DNA of 64,000 bases from Trebonia sp963759545 (GCA_963759545.1 CAVXAB010000022.1:203398-267397), one strand, 5' to 3'; positions 17,432 to 25,957 are shown, numbered from the stretch's first letter. Made by a program: numbers and translations. Notes: generated from the sequence alone by a model not told the origin.

Positions 17432-17851
17432 GTGACCGAAGATACCGCCGCGCCGACGGCACCCCCAGGGGGCCGCGAGACGGCAGACTACGTGCAGGTC
17501 AAGATGCCGGCCGAGAGCGCCTACCTGTCCGTGCTGCGCACCGCCGCCGCCGGACTCGCCGCTAGGCTCGACTTCACCCTTGACGAGATCGAGGACCTGC
17601 GTATCGCGATCGACGAGGCGTGCGCGATGCTGCTCGCCCAGGCCATTCCTGGCACCGACCTGGAGTGCGTCTTCGAGCTTGGCGCCGACCTGGTGACCAT
17701 CACCGTGTCGGTGAACGCGGCGAAGGCCAGGATGCCGGCGCGCGACACGTTCGCGTGGACGGTGCTTTCCGCCCTCGCCGGCTCGGTCGATTCCAGGCTC
17801 GGACCCGACGACCGGGTCTCGATCGTCCTCGCCAAGCGCCGGGGCGGATGA
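17432..17851 (+). CDS. Anti-sigma regulatory factor (RsbW-like HATPase)
   Basis: 139 residues from GTG 17432, which follows CGGAGAG; an upstream ATG at 17375 is in frame but lacks a ribosome site. The GHKL-type ATPase fold shows LDEIEDLRIAIDEACAMLL, the helix typical of actinobacterial SigF-class partner kinases. It is separated by one base from the sigma gene that follows, so it is almost certainly its antagonist. No anti-anti-sigma factor is encoded in the window, so the release signal must come from elsewhere. Confidence 0.9.
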   Translation: MTEDTAAPTAPPGGRETADYVQVKMPAESAYLSVLRTAAAGLAARLDFTLDEIEDLRIAIDEACAMLLAQAIPGTDLECVFELGADLVTITVSVNAAKARMPARDTFAWTVLSALAGSVDSRLGPDDRVSIVLAKRRGG

Positions 17852-17852
17852 G

Positions 17853-18707
17853 TTGAGCAGCGAATACGAGGTCCAGGTGACTGACGAGTTCGAGGTTGAG
17901 GTCACGGTCAGCGAGGAACCGCCGCCACCGGCGCGGTCCGAGCACTCCTCACCCGACCGGACGCAGGCCAGGGAGCTGTTCGAACGGCTCACGGTGCTGC
18001 CTGCCGGCGACCCCGAGCGCGCCAGGATCAGGGCCACCCTGGTCGAGCTGCACCTGCCCCTTGTCGAGTACCTGGCGCGGCGGTTCCGCAACCGTGGTGA
18101 GTGGCTTGACGACCTCACCCAGGTCGCGACCATCGGGCTCATCAAGTCGATCGACCGGTTCGACCTGGAGCGCGGCGTCGAGTTCTCCACGTACGCGACG
18201 CCCACCATCGTCGGCGAGATCAAGCGCCACTTCAGGGACAAGGGCTGGGCCGTCCGCGTGCCGCGGCGGCTGCAGGAGCTCAAGCTCTCGCTGACCAAGG
18301 CGATCGGTGAGCTGGCGCAGCGCGAGGGCCGCGCGCCCACGGTGAGCGAGCTCGCCGCGCACCTGCAGATGTCGGAAGAAGAGGTGCTCGAGGGCCTCGA
18401 ATCCGCCAACGCCTACTCCACGGTGTCACTGGACGCGCCGGACTCTGGCGACGAGGACGCGCCGGCGGTGGCCGACTCGCTCGGCATGATCGACGACGCC
18501 CTGGAGGGCGTGGAGTACCGCGAGTCACTGAAGCCCCTGCTTGAGCGGCTGCCGCCGCGGGAGAAGAAGATCCTGCTGCTGCGGTTCTTCGGGAACATGA
18601 CCCAGTCGCAGATCGCCGCCGAGCTCGGCATCTCCCAGATGCACGTGTCCCGGCTGCTCGCCAGGACGCTGGCTCAACTGCGCGAGGGGCTCACCGTCGA
18701 CGATTAA
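17853..18707 (+). CDS. RNA polymerase sigma factor, SigB/SigF/SigG family
   Basis: 284 residues with the alternative sigma domains in order: region 2 (LPLVEYLARRFRNRGEWLDD, QVATIGLIKSIDRFDLERG, FSTYATPTIVGEIKRHFRDK), region 3 (GELAQREGRAPTVSELAAHL) and region 4 (LPPREKKILLLRFFGNMTQS, AAELGISQMHVSRLLARTL). It starts at TTG 17853, one base after the anti-sigma stop, so the two are probably co-translated. An acidic N-terminal extension of about 35 residues is present. The likely regulon is stress or development, as for SigF/SigB in Streptomyces. Confidence 0.95.
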   Translation: MSSEYEVQVTDEFEVEVTVSEEPPPPARSEHSSPDRTQARELFERLTVLPAGDPERARIRATLVELHLPLVEYLARRFRNRGEWLDDLTQVATIGLIKSIDRFDLERGVEFSTYATPTIVGEIKRHFRDKGWAVRVPRRLQELKLSLTKAIGELAQREGRAPTVSELAAHLQMSEEEVLEGLESANAYSTVSLDAPDSGDEDAPAVADSLGMIDDALEGVEYRESLKPLLERLPPREKKILLLRFFGNMTQSQIAAELGISQMHVSRLLARTLAQLREGLTVDD

Positions 18708-18737
18708 CGGCGTCAACGGCGTCGAAGACGCCGTACC

Positions 18738-18768
18738 CGGGTCTCACGCGGTTTCGGCGTGAGACCCG
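18738..18768 (+). terminator. Terminator hairpin after the sigma gene
   Basis: Arms CGGGTCTCACGC (18738-18749) and GCGTGAGACCCG (18757-18768) with a GGTTTCG loop, 30 bases after the sigma stop. It directly adjoins a G-rich repeat module. Confidence 0.8.
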
Positions 18769-18787
18769 CCAGGGGGATATGGGGGGC

Positions 18788-18881
18788 GGGAGCCCCCCAT
18801 AAGGGGGTCCGGGGGGCACCCCCGGGGCTAGCACTGCGGGAGCCCCCCGTGCGGAGGTCCGGGGGGCACCCCCGGGGCTAG
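18788..18881. repeat. Two direct 44-base G/C-rich repeats
   Basis: Copies at 18788-18831 and 18838-18881 share GGGAGCCCCCC, GGTCCGGGGGGCACCCCC and GGGGCTAG. The second copy's CTAG supplies the stop codon of the membrane protein on the other strand. The left edge CAGGGGGATATGGGGGGCGG also matches the inverted element at 4170-4277. Confidence 0.85.
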
Positions 18882-19324
18882 TGCGGGCGCGTCAGCGCAC
18901 GCAGGCTCGTCGGGGCGAACAGCCCCGCCAGCGCCGCGATGGCAAAGAGCAGTGCGGGAATCCCCCAGCCGTAACGGTGCGCCTCGAGCAGCCAGAGGGC
19001 GATCAGGATGGTGAACACCTGGGTCATCACCGCCGGGGTCCTGCTCCACGGCCGGACGCGGGCGATCCCCCACGCGACCCAGGCGACGGCGACCGCGACG
19101 AGGGCCTCAAGCGCGATGAACGCGATGGCGTTCGAGGTCGTCCAGTCGTCGCCGGACGCCGAGTCGATCACGTTGAGTAGGACCGCCACGCACAGGCCGA
19201 CCGCCTCGGCGGCCTGTGCCGCGGCCGCCATGAGCAACATGGGCGTCTCCCGGAGGGAGCGGATGGACATCTCTCCGGAAGATGACTGCGTGCCAGGGAC
19301 TCCTGCGGCTGAACGGATACCCAT
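18878..19324 (-). CDS. Four-helix integral membrane protein
   Basis: About 148 residues with four hydrophobic segments (LLMAAAAQAAEAVGLCVAVL, AIAFIALEALVAVAVAWVAW, TQVFTILIALWLLEAHRYGW, IPALLFAIAALAGLFAPTSL). The start at 19324 is chosen because AGGAAGG lies about eight bases upstream; frame-open sequence further upstream belongs to the opposite gene. It diverges from the lipid kinase. A comparable small membrane protein stands next to the WhiB1 locus in M. tuberculosis (Rv3217c as I recall). Function is unknown. Confidence 0.82.
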   Translation of the reverse strand: MGIRSAAGVPGTQSSSGEMSIRSLRETPMLLMAAAAQAAEAVGLCVAVLLNVIDSASGDDWTTSNAIAFIALEALVAVAVAWVAWGIARVRPWSRTPAVMTQVFTILIALWLLEAHRYGWGIPALLFAIAALAGLFAPTSLRALTRPH

Positions 19325-19352
19325 TAGTCTCATCCTTCCTGGCACCGTTAAT

Positions 19353-20285
19353 GTGAGCAACGTGCGCGCGCTGCTGATCATCAATCCTCGCGCGACTTCC
19401 ATGACCGGACGGGACGCCGGCCTGGTGGTCCGCGCGCTCGGCTCCCGGCTAGAACTAGATACCAGACAAACACAGTATCGCGGCCACGCGGGCAAGCTCG
19501 CCGCCGCCTCCGCGGCAGAGGGATACGACCTAGTAGTGACCTTCAGCGGCGACGGGACCGTGAACGAGGTCGTCAACGGGCTGATGCGGATACCTGAGCC
19601 GACGGAGCGCCCCGCCATCGCGCCCATCCCTGGCGGCAGCGCCAACGTGTTCGCGCGCACCCTCGGGCTGCCACCCGAGGCCGGCCGGGCGGTACAGCAC
19701 ATTCTCGCCGCGGTCGCGTCAGGAGACCGGCGCAAGATCGGGCTCGGCCTCGCCGGTGACCGCTACTTCACCTTCAGCGCCGGACTCGGGATTGACGCGG
19801 AGGTCATCGCTGACATGGAGCGGCAGCGGGCGCGTGGCCGGCGCGCGTCCGTGGCGGCCTACCTGCGGACCGTGGTGCGCAGGTACTACCGCACCGACCG
19901 CCGGCGCCCGGCCCTCACCCTCCGCGCTCCCGGCCAGCCGCCGGTGCACGGCCTGTTCATGGGCGTCGTCACCAACAGCTCGCCGTGGACCTACGTGGGG
20001 AGCCGCCCAGTACGCCCCGCCCACGCGGACTTCAGCTCCGGGCTTGACCTGTTCGCAATGCGGCGGCTCCGCACGCTCACCACGCTGGCCGCGCTTGGGC
20101 ACATGATGCACTCGCATGAAGGAGACCTTCCCGCCGGGCGGGACGTGGTCAGTGCGTCCGCACTCAGCGAGCTGGCCTTCCAGGCCGACCGCCCGATCGC
20201 CTTCCACATCGACGGCGAGTACCTGGGCGAAACGGAGTCGGTCGCGTTCCGGTTTGTACCCGACGCGCTCTGTGTTATAGCGTGA
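19353..20285 (+). CDS. Diacylglycerol kinase-family lipid kinase
   Basis: About 310 residues. The DAGK catalytic domain is clear: VRALLIINPRATS, the nucleotide loop TFSGDGTVNEVVNGL (SGDGT for the usual GGDGT), PGGSANVFARTLG, and the C-terminal beta-sandwich ending HIDGEYLGETESVAFRFVP. It phosphorylates a membrane lipid such as diacylglycerol or a sphingoid base. The start could be GTG 19353 or GTG 19362; both lack a strong ribosome site. It is 28 bases from the divergent membrane protein, so their promoters overlap. The whiB1 gene follows on the same strand after 334 bases. Confidence 0.9.
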   Translation: MSNVRALLIINPRATSMTGRDAGLVVRALGSRLELDTRQTQYRGHAGKLAAASAAEGYDLVVTFSGDGTVNEVVNGLMRIPEPTERPAIAPIPGGSANVFARTLGLPPEAGRAVQHILAAVASGDRRKIGLGLAGDRYFTFSAGLGIDAEVIADMERQRARGRRASVAAYLRTVVRRYYRTDRRRPALTLRAPGQPPVHGLFMGVVTNSSPWTYVGSRPVRPAHADFSSGLDLFAMRRLRTLTTLAALGHMMHSHEGDLPAGRDVVSASALSELAFQADRPIAFHIDGEYLGETESVAFRFVPDALCVIA

Positions 20286-20619
20286 CGTAACTCTCGTTCT
20301 GTGACGGATCTGACATTAATTTCAGCTGCCCTGTTTGCCGCGCCCTCTTGCGCTGGCTGTGCCCGGTTGAGAGGCTAGATCCGGTGCCTGGGGCGACGTA
20401 ACCGAGCGCGTTCGAACACGGCTGTCGCAGGGTGCGTCACCCCCGGACGTGGCCGGACTTTACCGAGTACCTGCCGCGAACCAGTTGGCACTACCAAGAT
20501 CGGGAATGTCACGATATTCCCGACATATCGCAAAGCTCGTGAATTACTTCACAAGCACGGAGAGGCGTGTGGCGGACCGCACCCATGAGCAGCCGCTACG
20601 CCGAGAAGGAGTGGACTCC
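20286..20619. other. Intergenic whiB1 promoter region
   Basis: 334 bases without a gene. It contains a CRP-like palindrome at 20539-20552 (GTGAATTACTTCAC) and, just upstream, GGGAAT...ATTCCC arms near 20502-20521. The AAGGAG ribosome site of whiB1 lies at its end. Confidence 0.65.
20539..20552. promoter_or_regulatory. CRP-like palindrome GTGAATTACTTCAC before whiB1
   Basis: GTGAA-TTAC-TTCAC, 68 bases upstream of the whiB1 start. In M. tuberculosis whiB1 is known to be controlled by the CRP-family protein Rv3676, so a conserved circuit is plausible. A Rex-type reading is possible because the arms extend to CGTGAA/TTCACA. Confidence 0.65.
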
Positions 20620-20874
20620 ATGGACTGGCGCCACATCGCCGCCTGTCGCGAGGTAGATCCAGAGCTGTTCTTCCCGATCGGAAACAGCGGCCCCGCGGTC
20701 CTGCAGATCGAAGAAGCCAAGCAGGTCTGCCGCCGGTGCAAGGTACTCGACGAGTGCCTCCGCTGGGCTATCGACAGCGGCCAGGACGCCGGCGTCTGGG
20801 GCGGCATGAGCGAGGACGAGCGGCGGGCGCTTAAGCGTCGGACGCTGCGCCTGCGTGCCCGCGCTGGCGTCTAG
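20620..20874 (+). CDS. whiB1: WhiB-family iron-sulfur regulator (WhiB1/WblE type)
   Basis: 84 residues from ATG 20620 with GAGAAGGAG upstream. The four [4Fe-4S] cysteines are at 9, 37, 40 and 46 (ACREVD, VCRRCKVLDEC), the exact WhiB1 spacing. The GVWGGMSEDERR turn and a basic C-terminus (KRRTLRLRARAGV) complete the family pattern. WhiB1 binds the primary sigma factor and is nitric-oxide sensitive in mycobacteria. The convergent pdtaS and upstream lipid kinase match the mycobacterial neighbourhood. The CRP-like site upstream suggests cAMP or redox control. Confidence 0.95.
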   Translation: MDWRHIAACREVDPELFFPIGNSGPAVLQIEEAKQVCRRCKVLDECLRWAIDSGQDAGVWGGMSEDERRALKRRTLRLRARAGV

Positions 20875-20898
20875 CCGCGCTGGCGTCTAGCCGACAAG

Positions 20899-22461
20899 TC
20901 AAGCTTTGCGCAGCCGGGGAGTGATAGCTCCCCGGACGATGAACGGTAACCGCATAACCTCGGGCTCATACCGGACTGGCAGGTCGACGACCGCGGTCGT
21001 GCCACCTCCGGCCCTCGGCCGCAGGCTAATCTGACCGCCGAGCTCGCCTTCGACAAGGGTCCTGACGATCTGCAGGCCGAGGCTCGTCGTGTTTTCCAAG
21101 TCGAACCCAGGCGGCAGCCCGGCACCGCTGTCGGTCACGGTCACGGTGAGCAGTTCAGGCGCCCGCTCCGCCACCACCTCGATGATCCCGGCATCCGAGC
21201 CAGACGAGCGCTGCACAGAACCGAACCCGTGCTGCAGCGCGTTTTGCAGCAGCTCGGTGAGCACCATCGCGAGCGGGGTCGCCACGGTCGCCGGGAGCAT
21301 GCCGAACTGGCCGGTGATCTTCGGCGTTACCCGCACCTCAGGCGATGAGACCTCGCCTGCCATCATCGCGACCCGGTCCGCGATGTCGTCGAAGTCCACG
21401 ATCTCCTCTGGTGCGTGTGACAGGGTCTCGTGCACGATGGCGATCGACCCGACCCGCCGTACCGCCTCCTGGAGCGCGTCCCGCGCCTCCGGCGCGGACA
21501 GCCGCCTGGCCTGCAGGCGCAGCAGCGCGGCGACGGTCTGCAGGTTGTTCTTGACCCGGTGATGGATCTCCCTGATCGTCGCTTCCTTGGTCAGCAGTTC
21601 GCGCTCCCTGCGACGAAGCTCGGTGACGTCGCGCACCAGGACAAGCGCGCCGGTCCGCTGACCGCCGACCACCAGCGGGATCGAGCGGAGCTGCACTACC
21701 GTGCCGTTGACGTCGATCTCGGTCTCCCTGGGCGCCCGGCCCCTGGCCACCAGCATCAGCGACTCGTCGACCGGTGCCCCGGTCGCGGCAAGCTGCGCCG
21801 TCGCGCTGCCAAGCTCGGTGCCCATCAGGTCGGCGGTGAGCCCGAGCCTGCGGTAGGCGGACTGCGCGTTGGGGCTTGCGAAGGTGACCCGGCCCGCGGC
21901 ATCCAGCCGCAGCATGCCGTCACCGACCCGCGGCGAGCGCACCAGCGTCGTGTCGTGACCCGGGTAAGGGAACGTGCCCTCGGAGATCATCCGCGACAGG
22001 TCGTCGGCGCCCGCCAGGTAGGTCAGCTCGAGGCGGCTTGGGGTGCGCGCGCCATTCAAGTTGGTCGACCGCTCGATGACCGCGATTACCCGGCCGTCCT
22101 TGGTTACCGGGATGGCCTCCGCCCGCACCGGGACGCCAGATGTCCAGTCGGGGTCGCTCTCCCGGTGAATGCGCCGCTCAATGCGCGCCGTGTCGAGCAC
22201 CGGCCGCTCTCCTGGTGCGACCTGAGAGCCAACCACGTCGTCGGGAAACGAGGTCGGCCCCGTCGTCGGGCGCATCTGCGCCACCGCCACCCAGCCCGAG
22301 TTGCGCGCGCCCTCCGGTGCCCGCGTCGGCACCCACAGGATGAGGTCGGCGAACGAGAGGTCGGCAAGGAGCTGCCAGTCCGACACGAGGGAGTGCAACC
22401 ACTCCAGCTCTGGCCCGGACAGGCTGGTGAGGTCTCTTGCGAGGTCGGTGAGCGTCGGCAC
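20899..22461 (-). CDS. pdtaS: Sensor histidine kinase PdtaS-like (HisKA_2)
   Basis: 520 residues from GTG 22461 with GGGAG upstream. The domain order is an N-terminal GAF-like domain (about 1-150), a PAS domain (MLRLDAAGRVTFASPNAQSA), the HisKA_2 phosphoacceptor box (EIHHRVKNNLQTVAALLRLQ, His phosphorylated) and a HATPase domain (VLTELLQNALQHGFG, DSGAGLPPGF, GLQIVRTLV). No membrane segment is present, so it is a cytosolic sensor. In mycobacteria PdtaS phosphorylates the RNA-binding antiterminator PdtaR, which is not encoded here. The gene is convergent with whiB1 as in M. tuberculosis. Confidence 0.93.
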   Translation of the reverse strand: MPTLTDLARDLTSLSGPELEWLHSLVSDWQLLADLSFADLILWVPTRAPEGARNSGWVAVAQMRPTTGPTSFPDDVVGSQVAPGERPVLDTARIERRIHRESDPDWTSGVPVRAEAIPVTKDGRVIAVIERSTNLNGARTPSRLELTYLAGADDLSRMISEGTFPYPGHDTTLVRSPRVGDGMLRLDAAGRVTFASPNAQSAYRRLGLTADLMGTELGSATAQLAATGAPVDESLMLVARGRAPRETEIDVNGTVVQLRSIPLVVGGQRTGALVLVRDVTELRRRERELLTKEATIREIHHRVKNNLQTVAALLRLQARRLSAPEARDALQEAVRRVGSIAIVHETLSHAPEEIVDFDDIADRVAMMAGEVSSPEVRVTPKITGQFGMLPATVATPLAMVLTELLQNALQHGFGSVQRSSGSDAGIIEVVAERAPELLTVTVTDSGAGLPPGFDLENTTSLGLQIVRTLVEGELGGQISLRPRAGGGTTAVVDLPVRYEPEVMRLPFIVRGAITPRLRKA

Positions 22462-22544
22462 GCTCCCATGATGACACGGCCCACCTGCGTGGTTTTTCCC
22501 TGTCCCGCCAGGACCTGGCCTTATGCGCGCCAAAGTCACCAGGC

Positions 22545-22670
22545 GACGGGCGCACGGGCGTCGCCCGCAGGAGAGAAACAGTTCACGGACCAGTCATCCC
22601 GCAGCATTGGGGGTACGGGAGTCGTCTGGGAGAGAAACAGTTCAGGACCAGTCAGCACGCGGCATTTGTC
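22545..22670. repeat. Tandem duplication of about 59 bases
   Basis: GAGAGAAACAGTTCACGGACCAGTCA begins at 22571 and a near copy begins at 22630, lacking two bases. Similarity extends on both sides (GGGNGTCG before, GCRGCATT after). The GAAACAG word also follows the G-rich module at 17365, so these look like degenerate relatives of that element family. Confidence 0.8.
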
Positions 22671-22765
22671 CGTGCGGGTCCGGGCGGTCCGATAGGATCG
22701 CGGTTTTTGCGATCGGACCCGCCCGCACCGCACATCGGGGGGTACGGGGGGTCGCCCCCCCGGGA
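22671..22765. repeat. G-rich hairpin repeat element upstream of the GntR gene
   Basis: The imperfect stem GGGCGGTCCGAT / ATCGGACCCGCCC closes the loop AGGATCGCGGTTTTTGCG. It is followed by GGGGGGTACGGGGGGTCG and a run of C. The loop matches the element at 17271-17365 while the stem differs, with pairing kept. It ends about 50 bases before the GntR start. Confidence 0.8.
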
Positions 22766-22815
22766 ATTAACTGTCATCATGGCCGGAATACCGCAAAAGC
22801 GGGGAGGTACCACTC

Positions 22816-23610
22816 ATGACCGCGTTTCCGATGCCGGCAGAAGACAGCGACGGCGTGCCCAGCTCCATCGAGGACGTCGCCGCGCCGCCTGCCCTGCTGC
22901 GGCTGCCCAAGTACTACCAGGTCAAGAAGCAGCTGCTCGACTTCACCGCGGCCATGGCTCCCGGCAGCCCCGTCCCGCCAGAGCGGGAACTGGCCAAGCG
23001 TTACGGCACCTCCCGCACCACCGTCAGGCAGGCGCTCGCCGAACTGGTGATCGAGGGACGGCTGCTGCGGATGCAGGGCAAGGGCACGTTCGTCGCCAAG
23101 CCGAAGGTCGCTCAGCCCCTTGAGCTCGCCAGCTACACCGAGGGGATGCGGCAGCACGGGCTGCACCCGCTGACCAAGATCCTGGATATCGGCTACGTCA
23201 CCGCCGACGAGCAACTCGCCGCGCTGCTCGACGTGCGGCCGGGCGGCCGGCTGCTGCGGATCCACCGGCTGCGGCTCGCCGACGGCGAGCCGATGTCCAT
23301 CGACACCTCGCACCTGCCCGCCCGCAGGTTCCCCGGCCTGCGGCGGCAGCTTGAGCGGCACGCGTCGCTCTACGAGACGCTGCGCACCGGGTACGGCATC
23401 CAGCTGGCGGAGGCGGAGGAGACGATCGAGACCGTGCTTGCCGACCCGCACGACGCCCAGCTGCTCGACGTGGACCCCGGCATCCCGCTGCTGCTGCTGT
23501 CGCGGCACGCGATCGACTCCACCGGCGAGCCCGTGGAATGGGCGCAGTCGTGGTACCGCGGCGACCGGTACAAGTTCATCACCAGGCTCCGCAGGAGCCC
23601 ACTCGGCTAG
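22816..23610 (+). CDS. dasR: GntR/HutC-family regulator, DasR-like
   Basis: 264 residues. Winged helix (PKYYQVKKQLLDFT, VPPERELAKRYGTSRTTVRQ, GRLLRMQGKGTFVAKPKV) followed by a UTRA effector domain (YTEGMRQHGLHP, GRLLRIHRLRLADGEPMSID, RHAIDSTGEPVEWAQSWYRG, YKFITRL). The match to Streptomyces DasR, the GlcNAc/chitin regulator that senses phosphorylated amino sugars, is close throughout by eye. The start has GGGAGG upstream. Possible targets in the window include the chitinase at 54856, but no clear DasR box was seen there. The transporter operon downstream is a second candidate. Confidence 0.85.
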   Translation: MTAFPMPAEDSDGVPSSIEDVAAPPALLRLPKYYQVKKQLLDFTAAMAPGSPVPPERELAKRYGTSRTTVRQALAELVIEGRLLRMQGKGTFVAKPKVAQPLELASYTEGMRQHGLHPLTKILDIGYVTADEQLAALLDVRPGGRLLRIHRLRLADGEPMSIDTSHLPARRFPGLRRQLERHASLYETLRTGYGIQLAEAEETIETVLADPHDAQLLDVDPGIPLLLLSRHAIDSTGEPVEWAQSWYRGDRYKFITRLRRSPLG

Positions 23611-23836
23611 CACTGTCCGTGTGATCGACCCCGCTGATCCAATCGGATGAGCGGGCGCCCTGCGCATCACCGGCACTGGACCGGCAGGCATTCCCGCAGT
23701 CGCGACGGACGGAGTGATCCGGTCTCCTGGCGGCACTCGCGGGCGCTGAAAGCGCTCTTATCGCGAAGTGTCTGCAATCTACAGGATACAAAGCATTGCC
23801 TAATCACCTAACTCGGAGCACCATAGTTGCAATTAC

Positions 23837-23850
23837 GTGACCTCCATCAC
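23837..23850. promoter_or_regulatory. CRP-like palindrome GTGACCTCCATCAC before the MctP operon
   Basis: GTGA-CCTCCA-TCAC within CGTGACCTCCATCACA, 33 bases upstream of the DUF3311 start. It is the third GTGA-N6-TCAC site in the window; its non-palindromic centre fits CRP better than Rex. Confidence 0.6.
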
Positions 23851-23882
23851 ATCCACCCGTGCGAGGACGCCGAGAGGACCTG

Positions 23883-24206
23883 ATGAATACGCCGAGTGCA
23901 ACCCCCAGCACACCAAGAGGCCAGCAAGATCCTTCAATCACTCGGGCGAAGAACCCGGTGGCTGCCCACCCAATCACGTCAGCCGCAATCTTCGTCCTGG
24001 TGGCCGCCTCAATTCTCTGCACGCTGATCGTCCCGATCTACGCCCATATCACGCCGAAGATCGGTGACTGGCCCTTCTTCTACTTCTATCTACTCGCCTA
24101 CATGCCGCTCGTGGCGATCGCGCTCTGGCTCGCCACCCTGCTGCAGCGCAGGCTGGCAACGCCCGCGGACGGCAGCGGCAGCGGCGACGCGGAGGTGGCG
24201 CGATGA
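23883..24206 (+). CDS. DUF3311 small membrane subunit
   Basis: 107 residues with two transmembrane helices (AAIFVLVAASILCTLIVPIY, FYFYLLAYMPLVAIALWLAT). The ATG at 23883 is preferred to one at 23859 because GAGAGGACC precedes it. Its stop overlaps the MctP start by ATGA. DUF3311 proteins regularly pair with sodium:solute symporters of the MctP type and are thought to be accessory subunits. Confidence 0.9.
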   Translation: MNTPSATPSTPRGQQDPSITRAKNPVAAHPITSAAIFVLVAASILCTLIVPIYAHITPKIGDWPFFYFYLLAYMPLVAIALWLATLLQRRLATPADGSGSGDAEVAR

Positions 24207-25846
24207 GCAACGTCAACACGGTCGTGTTCACGATCGTCCTCGTCCTCTTCCTCGTCGTCACCGTGGTCGGCTTCCTCGCGGCCCGCTGGCGCCGCCCGCC
24301 GGTAATGGCGCACCTGAACGAGTGGGGACTGGCGGGCCGCGGCTTCGGCACGTTCATCACGTGGTTCCTGCTCGGCGGCGACCTCTACACCGCCTACACG
24401 TTCATCGCCGTGCCCGCGCTGGTGTTCGGCTCGGGTTCGATCGGCTTCTTCGCGGTCTCCTACACGATCATGGCGTACCCGATCGCGTTCATCTTCCTGC
24501 CCCGGCTGTGGTCGATCTGCCGGGTGCACAACTGGGTCACGCCCGGCGACTTCATCCGGGGCCGGTACGGCTCGCGCGGGCTGGCGCTGGCCATGGCCTT
24601 CACCGGCATCCTGGCGCTGATGCCGTATATCGCGCTGCAGCTCGTCGGCATCCAGGCGGTCCTCACCGTCATGGGGGTCAATGCCAGCTCCACCAACACG
24701 TACGTCAAGGACCTGCCGCTGTTCGTCGCCTTCCTGGTGCTGGCGATTTTCACGTACGTCTCCGGGCTGCGCGCGCCGGCCGCGATCGCGTTCATCAAGG
24801 ACACGCTCATCTACGTGTTCGTCATCGTGGCCGTGTTCTACATCCCGACCAGGCTGGGCGGCTGGGGGCACATCTTCGGCGCGTCGCAGGCGCACTTCGC
24901 GGCGATCAACCCGGTGACGAAGGCACCCAACGGCACGTTCATCCCCACCACCAAGTCCATCGGCAGCACCCAGCTCGACTTCGCGGCGCTGGCGCTCGGC
25001 TCCGCCATGGCGCTGTTCGTGTACCCGCACATCATCACGGGCGCACTGGCCTCCAAGGGGCGCGGCATCATCAAGCGGAACATGTCGCTGCTTCCCGTCT
25101 ACGGGGTGCTGCTCGGCCTGATCGCCCTCTTCGGCTACATGGCGATCGCCGACCCGGTCACGGCGGCGAACGTCAAGAAGGCGGGCAACTCGCAGCTCGC
25201 GGTGCCGTACCTGTTCCAGCACATGTTCCCGAGCTGGTTCACCGGCATCGCCTTCGGCGGCATTATCATCGGCGCCCTGGTGCCTGCCGCGATCATGGCG
25301 ATCGCGGCCGCGAACCTGTTCACCCGCAACATCTTCAAGGAGTTCTTCAAGCCGGACGCGAGCCCGGCGCTTGAGACGCGGATGTCGCAGTGGGCGTCGC
25401 TGGTAGTCAAGTTCGGCGCGCTCGTGTTCGCGGTCGAACTGCCGCATACGTTCTCCATTAACCTGCAGCTGCTCGGCGGCGTCTGGATACTGCAGATCTT
25501 TCCGATGCTGGTCGTCGGCCTGTACACGCGCTGGTTCCACCGCTGGGCGCTGCTCACCGGCTGGGCGGCCGGCATGATCTACGGCACGCTCGCCGCGTAC
25601 AACGTCAAGAACGCGACCACCTCGCACTGGGCGGGGTCGTCGGACATCGTGTTCGGGCACAGCATCTACATCGGCATCACCGCGATCATCATCAACACCG
25701 TAATCGCGGTCATACTGACGCTCATCCTCAGGGCCGCCAAGGTGCCGGAAGGCACCGACGAGACCCTCCCGCACCAGTACACCGCGGACCCGAAACAGGC
25801 CCCCGCCCCCGTGCCGGCCGGCGTCGGGGCTCAGTTGGAGGGATAA
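24203..25846 (+). CDS. mctP: Monocarboxylate uptake permease, sodium:solute symporter family
   Basis: 547 residues and about 13 hydrophobic helices; SSS family (SLC5-like). Characteristic segments are EWGLAGRGFGTFITWFLLGG, GLRAPAAIAFIKDTLIYVFV and AGWAAGMIYGTLAAYNVKNA-like loops. The DUF3311 partner upstream marks it as MctP-type, which carries pyruvate, lactate, acetate or other short monocarboxylates. A strong hairpin follows at 25857-25904. A CRP-like site precedes the operon, consistent with carbon-source control. Confidence 0.9.
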   Translation: MSNVNTVVFTIVLVLFLVVTVVGFLAARWRRPPVMAHLNEWGLAGRGFGTFITWFLLGGDLYTAYTFIAVPALVFGSGSIGFFAVSYTIMAYPIAFIFLPRLWSICRVHNWVTPGDFIRGRYGSRGLALAMAFTGILALMPYIALQLVGIQAVLTVMGVNASSTNTYVKDLPLFVAFLVLAIFTYVSGLRAPAAIAFIKDTLIYVFVIVAVFYIPTRLGGWGHIFGASQAHFAAINPVTKAPNGTFIPTTKSIGSTQLDFAALALGSAMALFVYPHIITGALASKGRGIIKRNMSLLPVYGVLLGLIALFGYMAIADPVTAANVKKAGNSQLAVPYLFQHMFPSWFTGIAFGGIIIGALVPAAIMAIAAANLFTRNIFKEFFKPDASPALETRMSQWASLVVKFGALVFAVELPHTFSINLQLLGGVWILQIFPMLVVGLYTRWFHRWALLTGWAAGMIYGTLAAYNVKNATTSHWAGSSDIVFGHSIYIGITAIIINTVIAVILTLILRAAKVPEGTDETLPHQYTADPKQAPAPVPAGVGAQLEG

Positions 25847-25856
25847 AGCGAAGCAC

Positions 25857-25904
25857 GCCCCCGTTCGGAGTCCTGGATTTCAATCCTTTATTCCGAACGG
25901 GGGC
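25857..25904 (+). terminator. Terminator hairpin after mctP
   Basis: Perfect 13-base arms GCCCCCGTTCGGA (25857-25869) and TCCGAACGGGGGC (25892-25904), 10 bases after the mctP stop, with an unusually long AT-rich 22-base loop. Confidence 0.8.
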
Positions 25905-25957
25905 GGCAGTCTGTGTCCCCCTCCACAAACTCTTAACGCACGGGTAACGTCGGCCGG

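Noticed and set aside
22583..22654. GGACCAGTCA words as DasR (dre) operators upstream of the DasR-like gene
   Set aside because: Only half-sites are visible; the palindromic partner is missing and the words are explained by the tandem duplication.
24098..25774. 558-residue minus-strand frame opposite mctP
   Set aside because: Antisense shadow of transmembrane codons, extremely rich in Arg, Asp and His.
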